DNA from: Ignavibacteria bacterium
Lineage (GTDB): Bacteria; Bacteroidota; Ignavibacteria; Tepidaquicellales; OLB5
NCBI GenBank assembly: GCA_030835005.1
Contig: JAUQWT010000239.1
Span: forward strand, 1-9,370
Direction: 5' to 3'
DNA length: 9,370 bases
The position numbers were made by a program, and so were the translations under genes. How positions within the stretch are numbered: the stretch's first letter is position 1; the number at the start of each line of letters is the position of its first letter. Positions 1 through 6,499 of this stretch are shown one piece after another. The notes under the pieces are model-generated. The model saw nothing but the letters and a program-made list of their open reading frames with translations. It did not search any database and had not been told where the DNA came from.

Positions 1-1241
1 CTGAATCCGTTCTTAAAATTCCTGCGTGAGGAAAGCGGGTATGAATCATATATCCAGGACACCCCCGGATAGTTAGTTACTTTAACCCCGAGTATGGCTG
101 TGTTAAGCACAACCAAAACACAAAGCATGATCGAAATGTGAAAGACCGGCTTAATATCAAAATAGTTTCTATCAAAGGGTGCGGGGAGCTGGTTTGTGAA
201 TAAGGCAAATACGGCAAGTCCGACTGGTATGATTATCATCGGTAAAATTGCAAGCCTGACGGTTTTATCCTTTTTATAAAGTGCGCGCATTAATCCGAAG
301 GAAGATCTCTCTAAATTATTTCTCAGGTAAACCTCATTGATGAATTCTGAAAAAAGCCTGAAGATGTAAAATCCTTTACCTTTAGATTGACTCACTTCTA
401 TAATTCGGGCATTCAGGTATTTCTCCCTTATGGCAGAATAACTTTCCATTAAATACAATTTAAGACTGTAATAGCTCATAAAACAAATCGTCACAGGCAA
501 AAGGATCTTAAAAATAAGTCCCCATTCAAAAATGTAATTATTCCTTGTAGTCAAAAATGCATACCACGCCTGAGGAAAGAAATCAATTATCCCTTTAGTC
601 TTTAATACATTAACATATGTACTGATGCTGCTGCCCGCTCTGCCCGTAATGCCGTATGAAACAAACTGGTAACCCATTATCATAACAAGTATCATTATCA
701 TCTGGAATGCCAGCGTGTAAGTGCTGATCTTCCCTGCACGCAGAACTTTGAGAGCTATGCTGTATAACAATGCCATTATATTCAGGATAAACAAAAAAAG
801 CATGAATCCGGCAAGAAAATACATCAATGCGCGGGGGAATGACCTCATTATAGAATAATAGAATATGCTGCCGGGTAAAAGCAAAGGAAGTGAAAGAAAA
901 ACCAGGTAACGGAACATCATATACATCTTGGCATTTACCATGAGGCGGTCATCAACAGGCATAGAAGAAAATATCTCGGCTTCAGTCTTTGAAACTATGA
1001 GATTATCAAGCTCGGTAATAATTGTAAAGCACAATATAAGCGAGTAGAACAAATAAGTCAAAAAAGAATACTCAAATCCTGTTGCATCAGTGTTTTGCTT
1101 CATCAGCAGCCAGGGCAGGAAGAATCCGGGTATCAGATAAGAGATATTCAGGAGCACAAGCTTGCGCAATGAGCCCGATTTACTTCTTGTTTCAAGCTTT
1201 AACATCAAGCGTCCAAGTACCCTAATTTTCGATGGCATCAT
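1..1241 (-). CDS. Polytopic membrane protein, ABC-2-type exporter permease-like (partial, 3' end off the window)
   Basis: The minus strand is open without a stop from ATG at 1241 to the left edge, giving 413 visible residues; the C-terminus lies outside the window. Hydrophobic segments at about residues 28-47, 58-76, 112-130, 138-164, 175-197, 242-264, 330-348 and 367-386 suggest at least eight membrane helices in the inner membrane. The cytoplasmic-looking stretch at 79-105 (DNL...SKTEAEIF..MPV...AK), the FFPQAW motif at 221-226, the basic segment near 319-330 and W396-I397 followed by a Pro resemble, from memory, uncharacterised ABC-2-like permeases that pair with an ABC ATPase. This is family-level inference, and no ATPase gene is visible. 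The start codon overlaps the mltG stop as ATGA (1241-1238), implying translational coupling and cotranscription with mltG. A second ATG follows directly at 1238. It could instead be an unrelated polytopic protein. The gene is certain; the family is moderately supported. Confidence 0.6.
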   Translation of the reverse strand, partial: MMPSKIRVLGRLMLKLETRSKSGSLRKLVLLNISYLIPGFFLPWLLMKQNTDATGFEYSFLTYLFYSLILCFTIITELDNLIVSKTEAEIFSSMPVDDRLMVNAKMYMMFRYLVFLSLPLLLPGSIFYYSIMRSFPRALMYFLAGFMLFLFILNIMALLYSIALKVLRAGKISTYTLAFQMIMILVMIMGYQFVSYGITGRAGSSISTYVNVLKTKGIIDFFPQAWYAFLTTRNNYIFEWGLIFKILLPVTICFMSYYSLKLYLMESYSAIREKYLNARIIEVSQSKGKGFYIFRLFSEFINEVYLRNNLERSSFGLMRALYKKDKTVRLAILPMIIIPVGLAVFALFTNQLPAPFDRNYFDIKPVFHISIMLCVLVVLNTAILGVKVTNYPGVSWIYDSYPLSSRRNFKNGF

Positions 1242-2278
1242 TTCGGTTTCTTTTCTTCCAGTTCCTTCAGGTATTTCTGGTACAATTCAACATTCTTCTT
1301 ATGCTCTTCGTAACTTTCGGCAAAGCGGTGTGAACCGTCTCCCTTTGCAACAAAATATAGAAACTTATTATTCTCCGGATTCAGCGCCGCGATTATGGAA
1401 CTCAAACCCGGATTGTTGATGGGTCCGGGCGGCAGCCCTTTGTTAAGATACGTATTATAAGGCGATGGATATTTGAGGTCACTGTAAAGCAAACGATTCT
1501 TAGGGCCATCAGGTAATACATACTGCACTGTTGGATCTGCCTGAAGTTTCATCCCTTTTTTCAGCCTGTTGTAATATACAGCCGCTATAATTTTCTTCTC
1601 CGGCTCAAAACGTGTTTCCCCGTCAATAATAGATGCCATTGTTATGAGATCATTCAAACTTAATTTTTTAGCATTCATATCTTCCCGAATTTGGGAAGTG
1701 AGTCTCTTTCTGAAAGTACTTGCCATTACCGATACAATTTCACGCTCTCTGTTTATGCTGTTGAACGAAAACTGGTAAGTATCGGGGAATAAATATCCTT
1801 CCAGGTCGCTTCCCGGAATTCCGAGCAGCTTTATCAAACTGTCATTTTTTGCTTCAGCAACAAAACGCGCTGAATCAACTCCAATCTGTCTTGAAAGCAG
1901 CCGCGCTATCTGGCGAATATTCAATCCTTCGGGAATTGTTACTGTGACTGTCCTGATTATCGCTGGATCTGTAACAGTATTCAGTACATTCAGATAAGTA
2001 AGTCCATTTCCGAACTTATATTCACCCGGTATAAGCTTATTCTGATAACCAAAAACCCTTCCAATCGCAATAAAAGCATACCGGTTGAATATTACATGGC
2101 TTTCTTCAAGTTTTATGGCAACACTTCTTAGATTATCACCGCGTGTGATCTTTACAACCGGATCTTCATTCCTTCCGCTGAAGTTTTTTGATAAAAAAAG
2201 AAAATGGAAAGTGAATACCAGCAGGAATAGAAATATGAATGAAACCGGAAATTTTAATCGTATCAGTATGTTTTGCAT
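1238..2278 (-). CDS. mltG: Endolytic murein transglycosylase MltG (YceG-like)
   Basis: MltG is an inner-membrane lytic transglycosylase that cuts nascent glycan strands and is thought to set their length or release them during peptidoglycan synthesis. The 346-aa length matches the family. Residues 11-30 form one N-terminal membrane anchor after a short basic start. Residues 42-90 resemble the LysM-like subdomain (ITRGDNLRSVA, then PGEYKF). The catalytic YceG domain follows: EGYLFPDTY at 160-168, ASIIDGET at 215-222, YYNRLKKGMKLQADPTVQY at 235-253, and SPYNTY with GLPPGPINNPG at 272-291. FVAKGDGSHRFAESYEEH at 309-326 closes the domain. Glu221 matches the strongly conserved Glu of the usual EKET motif; the first Glu of that motif is Asp219 here. 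The gene lies 24 bp downstream of the T9SS propeller gene and overlaps the permease-like gene by 4 bp, so it is the middle gene of an operon. No clear Shine-Dalgarno precedes ATG 2278. Confidence 0.96.
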   Translation of the reverse strand: MQNILIRLKFPVSFIFLFLLVFTFHFLFLSKNFSGRNEDPVVKITRGDNLRSVAIKLEESHVIFNRYAFIAIGRVFGYQNKLIPGEYKFGNGLTYLNVLNTVTDPAIIRTVTVTIPEGLNIRQIARLLSRQIGVDSARFVAEAKNDSLIKLLGIPGSDLEGYLFPDTYQFSFNSINREREIVSVMASTFRKRLTSQIREDMNAKKLSLNDLITMASIIDGETRFEPEKKIIAAVYYNRLKKGMKLQADPTVQYVLPDGPKNRLLYSDLKYPSPYNTYLNKGLPPGPINNPGLSSIIAALNPENNKFLYFVAKGDGSHRFAESYEEHKKNVELYQKYLKELEEKKPK

Positions 2279-2302
2279 TTTTACTGTAAATTCAGTCCCC
2301 GC

Positions 2303-3559
2303 TTATTTTATCAATGTCATTTTCTGAGTTGATGAAAACTCTCCGCTTAGCAGGCGGCAATAATAGACTCCGCTGGCAAAACCGGTGGCATCCCAATTGA
2401 CTTCATAAGTACCGGGTGAAAGTTCTTCCTCGGCGATCATGTCAACCTCTTCGCCAAGTTCATTATATATTTTCACAGATACATTCACTGGTGAGCCCAT
2501 GCTTAGTTTCGGGATATCAAAACTGATCTTAGTTGAGGGATTGAAAGGATTGGGATAATTTTGATGCAGCCTGAAATCACCCGGCACAACTGTTGAAACC
2601 GGCTGAATACCGATCACGATATTTGAAAAATTTACAGAATACAAGTGTTTTGATGTTAACCCTGTTATCGGAACCCAGCTTTCGCCTCCATCGGTAGTTT
2701 TATAAATTTCTGAACCAAAATGACCGCCGACAACCCAGCCGATTAGATTACTTGTAAAGCAAAGTGTCTCAAGTCTTGTATTAGTTGATATCGGTTTTTG
2801 AACCCAAGTATTCCCAAAGTCAGTGGATTTTTTAATAATTCCGTTATTGCCTGTTAACCATCCAAAGTTGTCACGAAATACTAAAGAAAATATTTCGATA
2901 TTAGTACCGGTTGCAACAGGTGACCACGTCATCCCTTTGTTTGCAGTTCTAAGCAATGTGCCGTCAACACCTGCCGCCCATCCCGATTGGGCAGATGTCA
3001 CAAATGTTGTGTAAAGATTGCTGTTTGTTCCGCTGTTTGCAGAGTTCCACGAAATGCCTCCGTCTGTCGTGCGAAGAATGATCCCCGACCAGCCTGTAAT
3101 TATTCCTGTCATGTCATCAAAAAAGCTAATTGATTCCAGAAGATCACTGCCTATTCCCATGTTAACCTGTACCCAGTTACTGCCCCCATTTGTTGTCATG
3201 AATACTTTCTTCAAAGAACCTATGACAAATCCTTTTTGAGGAGTAAGAAAAATCACACCGGTAAGCCAGAAACCGGGCTGAGTAAATTGTTTGACCCAGC
3301 TTTCCCCGCCATTGGTAGTCTTAAGAATGATGCTTGAATCTGAATAATCTCCTCCGGCTATCCAGCCTGTATTATCATTAAGAAAGAAGGAATTCCACAG
3401 TATCTGAGCCGTACCCGCCTGTTTCTGTATCCACGTAGAACCGCTATTGGACGTTTTCAATAGTGTACCGTCTTCACCGATTATTATTCCCACTTGTGAA
3501 TAAATAGTAATAGTTGAAAAAAGAAACATAAATGCGACAAAATTCCTTCTTGAGAGCAT
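2303..3559 (-). CDS. Secreted YCF48-like (Asp-box) beta-propeller with T9SS type A sorting domain
   Basis: This 418-aa protein is probably exported by Sec and then secreted or surface-anchored by the type IX system. Residues 1-21 are a signal peptide (basic LSRR, hydrophobic core, IYS before Q22). Seven Asp-box motifs of the form TT(N/D)GGxSW lie at 36-43, 81-88, 122-129, 164-171, 205-212, 245-252 and 288-295, spaced 40-45 residues apart. Most repeats also carry a preceding G(W)xxG turn, as in YCF48/photosystem II assembly-type propellers. The role in heterotrophs is unknown; such domains usually bind proteins or ligands, and no catalytic site is visible. Residues 329-418 form the sorting domain: YPNPFNPST at 335-343, KIYNELGEEV, then GxYxxxWD, SGVYYCRL and terminal KMTLIK. 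Its linker has a short insertion (KLSMGSP, 351-357) absent from the other two tails here. It is the first gene of the mltG operon, with a candidate promoter at 3593-3621. Confidence 0.9.
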   Translation of the reverse strand: MLSRRNFVAFMFLFSTITIYSQVGIIIGEDGTLLKTSNSGSTWIQKQAGTAQILWNSFFLNDNTGWIAGGDYSDSSIILKTTNGGESWVKQFTQPGFWLTGVIFLTPQKGFVIGSLKKVFMTTNGGSNWVQVNMGIGSDLLESISFFDDMTGIITGWSGIILRTTDGGISWNSANSGTNSNLYTTFVTSAQSGWAAGVDGTLLRTANKGMTWSPVATGTNIEIFSLVFRDNFGWLTGNNGIIKKSTDFGNTWVQKPISTNTRLETLCFTSNLIGWVVGGHFGSEIYKTTDGGESWVPITGLTSKHLYSVNFSNIVIGIQPVSTVVPGDFRLHQNYPNPFNPSTKISFDIPKLSMGSPVNVSVKIYNELGEEVDMIAEEELSPGTYEVNWDATGFASGVYYCRLLSGEFSSTQKMTLIK

Positions 3560-3592
3560 GATTTCGTCAATTAATTACCCAAAATAAAACGA

Positions 3593-3621
3593 AATATATA
3601 CAAGAATTAAAAGCATTACAA
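3593..3621 (-). promoter_or_regulatory. Candidate promoter of the propeller-mltG-permease operon
   Basis: Read on the minus strand, TTGTAA (3621-3616) and TATATT (3598-3593) are separated by exactly 17 bases. This is a good sigma-70-like pair, with transcription starting near 3586 and a leader of about 27 bases before ATG 3559. The TATATTTC at the -10 also nearly matches the Bacteroidota -7 element TAnnTTTG. The assignment is by pattern only, in AT-rich DNA where chance matches are common. Confidence 0.4.
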
Positions 3622-3622
3622 T

Positions 3623-3651
3623 GACTTATTTAATTAAGGCGGGAATAAGTC
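3623..3651. repeat. Inverted repeat in the divergent intergenic region
   Basis: GACTTATT (3623-3630) and AATAAGTC (3644-3651) are perfect 8-bp inverted arms around a 13-base spacer. GAATAAG (3643-3649), overlapping the right arm, is also complementary to CTTATTC at 3672-3678, so a second pairing is possible. It sits just upstream of the minus-strand promoter candidate and about 140 bp before the yfhO-like gene. It could be an operator for the divergent units or chance. No U-run follows, so a terminator is unlikely. Confidence 0.3.
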
Positions 3652-3768
3652 TAATTTGTTTTCCGAACTCGCTTATTCTAGTCATTCAAAATTTCGTGGC
3701 ACGGTTATCATTATCTGTTTAACTTCAAAACCCGATTTTTGACCATAGTTTATGAATTAACGGATAGA

Positions 3769-3776
3769 TATATTTG
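3769..3776 (+). promoter_or_regulatory. Candidate -7 element (TAnnTTTG) upstream of the yfhO-like gene
   Basis: TATATTTG at 3769-3776 is an exact match to the Bacteroidota -7 consensus TAnnTTTG. The nearest upstream TTTG (3738-3741) is 27 bases away rather than the usual 19-21, so the -33 element is poor. A TTGACC at 3739-3744 is a fair sigma-70 -35, but it has no good -10 at 16-18 bases. If real, transcription would begin near 3781, only about 10 bases before the proposed TTG start. Confidence 0.2.
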
Positions 3777-3790
3777 GAATTAAATTATTT

Positions 3791-6094
3791 TTGACAGGGA
3801 ATTTGAATATTACTAAGGACTCACCAAAATTTCAGAATGTGTTTGCACTTATTATGATCTTTTGTGCTGTTTTGCTCCTTTTCAGGGGACTTTTTGCAGG
3901 AAATATAATAGCTACAAACGACATAAGCACCAATGATCTGCTGCATTTTTACTTGCCGGTTAAGACATTATACTCGGAAGCGCTGAAACAGGGTGAATTG
4001 CTGCATTGGACTCCTCTGATCTACGGAGGATTCCCAATATTTGCAGAAGGGCAGGGCGGTTTTCTATATCCTGTAAACCTCGTGCTGAGTTTTCTGCTTG
4101 ATCCCGTCACCGCAATGAATGCATACATAATTATACATGCATTGCTGATGGGCATCGGCGTTTACCTTCTGACCTCACTATTAACAAAGAACAAACTGCT
4201 ATCCATACCTTCGGCTGCAGTTGCTGCAATATGCGGCTCAATAATTGCAGGTCATACTAGACACCTGAATTCACTTACTGCAATAATCTTTCTGCCTTGG
4301 CTGATCTATAATGTTGAACTTTTCATTCGCTCAAAAAAGATCTCTGCGGGATTGTTATTTGGTATATTAATGGGTTTTATGTTCCTTGGAGGACATCCTC
4401 AGCATTCGTTCATTTCGGTTTTCCTGTCAGTTATTTACATGTTCTTAAGGATCTATTTCGAAAAGGAAACCCAGCTTTCATATATTAAGAAACTGGTTCA
4501 TTACAGAATATTTCATTTCCTGGGAATTGGAATCATTCTTTCGCTGATTGTCGGGTTGCCGCAAATACTCAGTACATCTGAGCTTATTCCGTTTACTGAA
4601 AGAGGAAAAGAATTGAGCTCCGAGTTTACGGGAATGGGAAGTATGCCCTTCAGCGGAATTTTGACATTTGTTTATCCTTATTACATGGGTAATGCCGGTG
4701 ATCTGAGTTTTAAATCTGCAGATGTGTTTCTGTTTTGGGAATTTTTTTACTATTCCGGCGCTATAGTGTTTGTTCTGGCAGCAATAGGATTTGCTGCAAA
4801 CAGAAAGAGAAAGGAATTCCGCGCAGTGGTATGGCCTTTGCTCATTATTGCCATAGTTTCATATCTGTTATCCCTGGGTGAGAATTTCCCCATATATAAA
4901 ATTTTTTCGCTCTTTCCGGTCACAAAAGCATTCAGATTTCCCGTCAGGTGGCTGGCAGGAATGGAACTTTCCGTGCTTGTGCTTAGCGGATTTGGAGTCA
5001 GATCAATTGCTGAATACCTTGCCGGCAGAAATATCAGGAAACCCGATCCAAAGAAATCAAAAAATACTAAAACTGTACCTGCAAAGTATTCAATGCCAAA
5101 TATTGCAGCACAATACAAACTTTCTCTGGTGATAGCTTTTGTTGTTGTTGGAGAAATATTTCTGGTTGCAGGAAAGCAGGTTGCTACTGCACCTCCGGAC
5201 ACCTATTTAGAGCCGCCATCATATGCAGAAAAAATTAAAGCTCAGAATTCAAGGTTGTATGTATTAAGCCGCAGTGAATTCTTGACTGAAGTTTATGAAA
5301 GAAGCAGAGGATGGGAAGGAAGCCATGATATGTACGGGCTAAGTGCAAAGCTTTTGCCGCCCAATATGGGTGCGTATTTTGGAGTACAAATGATTGACGG
5401 TTATCTTTTGCTTGTTCCTGATTTTGTGTATGAAGTTTGGGGTAATGCAAACAACAGCGGAATAGTTGGCAGAACTGCGGGACTGGTAAAGAACAATTTT
5501 CAGCCTACTCCGAAATTCATTAAACTTTGCAGCCTTTTCGGGGTTAAGTATCTGAGCACAGTGTGGAATGTACCAAAACCTTATGAGAAGGTTTGGGATA
5601 GCCTTGGAGTGAGGGCTTATGAGCTTCCTGAAACCTCAAACAGTACATGGGTGGTTTCAAAAGTAGAGTCGTTCGGCCTCAGCTCAAGCAAGAGTAATGC
5701 CCCAAGGCTGATTGAAGATAGTTTTGATCCAAAAACGGCAGCATTTGTAAATGGAATAGCGCCGCAGTTACCACCGGATTCAAAAAACGGTACAGCAGAT
5801 GTCCTAAGAAAGGATAATCACTCCATAACTGTAAAAGCTAACGAACCCGGATTTGTTGTGCTCAATGAAACATGGTACCCAAGGTGGAAAGCATTCATAG
5901 ATGGATTGGAAGTCCCGGTTTATCAGACTGATGTAATGATCAGGGGCGTGGTTTCACCAAAAGCGGGTACAATAATTGAGTTCAGGTATGATAAAGGCAA
6001 TACAGGATTACTTGTCATGCTTTCATATCTTACAGTACTAATATCGTCTGCATATCTATTCTACGAGAAAAAAAAGAAATCTTCAGAAAAATAA
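3791..6094 (+). CDS. YfhO-family polytopic membrane protein (GT-C-like, probable envelope glycosylation)
   Basis: This 767-aa protein fits the YfhO family, whose Bacillus member is implicated in sugar transfer from a lipid-linked donor to lipoteichoic acid outside the membrane. About 12-14 membrane helices occupy residues 18-461: a first helix at 18-38, then pairs near 92-131, 138-177, 184-220, 239-262, 311-361, 390-410 and 443-461. The first external loop carries Asp44 and Asp49 (NDISTNDLLHFYLP), placed like the acidic residues of GT-C enzymes. It is followed by GGFPIFAEGQGGFLYPVN at 79-96. A Lys-rich loop lies at 414-432. Residues 462-737 form a large soluble domain ending in the family hallmark VVLNETWYPRWKAFIDG (689-705), then a final helix at 738-757 and a Lys-rich tail. 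The start is uncertain. TTG 3791 follows an in-frame TAA at 3758; TTG 3803 and GTG 3839 are alternatives, and the first in-frame ATG (3854) lies inside helix 1. Acceptor and sugar are unknown. A small membrane gene follows 16 bp downstream. Confidence 0.87.
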   Translation: MTGNLNITKDSPKFQNVFALIMIFCAVLLLFRGLFAGNIIATNDISTNDLLHFYLPVKTLYSEALKQGELLHWTPLIYGGFPIFAEGQGGFLYPVNLVLSFLLDPVTAMNAYIIIHALLMGIGVYLLTSLLTKNKLLSIPSAAVAAICGSIIAGHTRHLNSLTAIIFLPWLIYNVELFIRSKKISAGLLFGILMGFMFLGGHPQHSFISVFLSVIYMFLRIYFEKETQLSYIKKLVHYRIFHFLGIGIILSLIVGLPQILSTSELIPFTERGKELSSEFTGMGSMPFSGILTFVYPYYMGNAGDLSFKSADVFLFWEFFYYSGAIVFVLAAIGFAANRKRKEFRAVVWPLLIIAIVSYLLSLGENFPIYKIFSLFPVTKAFRFPVRWLAGMELSVLVLSGFGVRSIAEYLAGRNIRKPDPKKSKNTKTVPAKYSMPNIAAQYKLSLVIAFVVVGEIFLVAGKQVATAPPDTYLEPPSYAEKIKAQNSRLYVLSRSEFLTEVYERSRGWEGSHDMYGLSAKLLPPNMGAYFGVQMIDGYLLLVPDFVYEVWGNANNSGIVGRTAGLVKNNFQPTPKFIKLCSLFGVKYLSTVWNVPKPYEKVWDSLGVRAYELPETSNSTWVVSKVESFGLSSSKSNAPRLIEDSFDPKTAAFVNGIAPQLPPDSKNGTADVLRKDNHSITVKANEPGFVVLNETWYPRWKAFIDGLEVPVYQTDVMIRGVVSPKAGTIIEFRYDKGNTGLLVMLSYLTVLISSAYLFYEKKKKSSEK

Positions 6095-6110
6095 ATTAAA
6101 TTTAAACAAA

Positions 6111-6446
6111 ATGATAAAGAACCATATTATAATGATCATCAATGCAGTTGTTTTGATAGCTTTGGGAGTTTACGGTTACATTACATCCGGCAGCCCGACT
6201 GCGCTTATAGCTCCGGGCATAGGCGTAATTCTTCTTGCATTATCATTCCCCACAAAGAATGAAAATCACACGATGGCTCACATTGGCGTGGCATTAACGC
6301 TGATATCTGCTGCTACTTTTATCATTATCGGCATTAGAAGAGGTAATGCAATGGTAATCGGAATGGGCGTTTTTACATTTATCTGTTTTGATGCGTATGT
6401 GCTCAATTTCATTTTGCGAAAAAGGCAGCGCGAAGCAAATAAGTAG
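6111..6446 (+). CDS. Small four-helix membrane protein, faintly TMEM14-like
   Basis: This 111-aa protein is almost entirely hydrophobic, with four likely helices at residues 6-24, 29-47, 55-75 and 79-102 and a basic C-terminal tail (RKRQREANK), suggesting a cytoplasmic C-terminus. The stretch GVYGYITSGSPTALIAPGIG (19-38) recalls the Gly-rich GY..SGS..SLIAG pattern of TMEM14/UPF0136-type proteins, but this is weak and from memory. It starts 16 bp after the yfhO-like stop and ends at a hairpin terminator, so it is very probably cotranscribed with yfhO. YfhO-type transferases often work with a small GtrA-like flippase of four helices; the size and position fit that role, but I see no GtrA signature. 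ATG 6111 is the first start after the upstream stop and has no clear Shine-Dalgarno. The function is unknown. Confidence 0.75.
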   Translation: MIKNHIIMIINAVVLIALGVYGYITSGSPTALIAPGIGVILLALSFPTKNENHTMAHIGVALTLISAATFIIIGIRRGNAMVIGMGVFTFICFDAYVLNFILRKRQREANK

Positions 6447-6461
6447 AAATCAGGCAATAAA

Positions 6462-6481
6462 AAAGGGGCTTACGCCCCTTT
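6462..6481. terminator. Hairpin terminator between convergent genes
   Basis: AAAGGGGC (6462-6469) and GCCCCTTT (6474-6481) form a perfect 8-bp stem with a TTAC loop. On the minus strand the 3' arm runs into six U residues (complement of 6459-6464), an ideal terminator for the gene ending at 6500. On the plus strand the tail is the weaker UUUCUAUUU, adequate for the yfhO unit ending at 6446. It probably works in both directions. Confidence 0.85.
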
Positions 6482-6499
6482 CTATTTGTACTGCAAATC

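Noticed and set aside
1162..1419. 85-codon open frame on the plus strand
   Set aside because: It is antisense to the end of mltG and the start of the permease-like gene, both well supported; its composition does not look like a protein.
2303..3559. Sialidase reading suggested by the repeated Asp boxes
   Set aside because: Asp boxes alone occur in many propellers. There is no Arg triad or sialidase FRIP-type motif, and the regular 40-45 residue repeat with seven boxes fits YCF48-like proteins better.
4750..5202. 150-codon open frame on the minus strand
   Set aside because: It lies wholly inside the yfhO-like gene on the opposite strand, and its protein has no recognisable pattern or membrane logic.
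6111..6446. Naming the small membrane gene a GtrA flippase
   Set aside because: Size and helix number fit, but I see no GtrA sequence signature, so only the possibility is reported.
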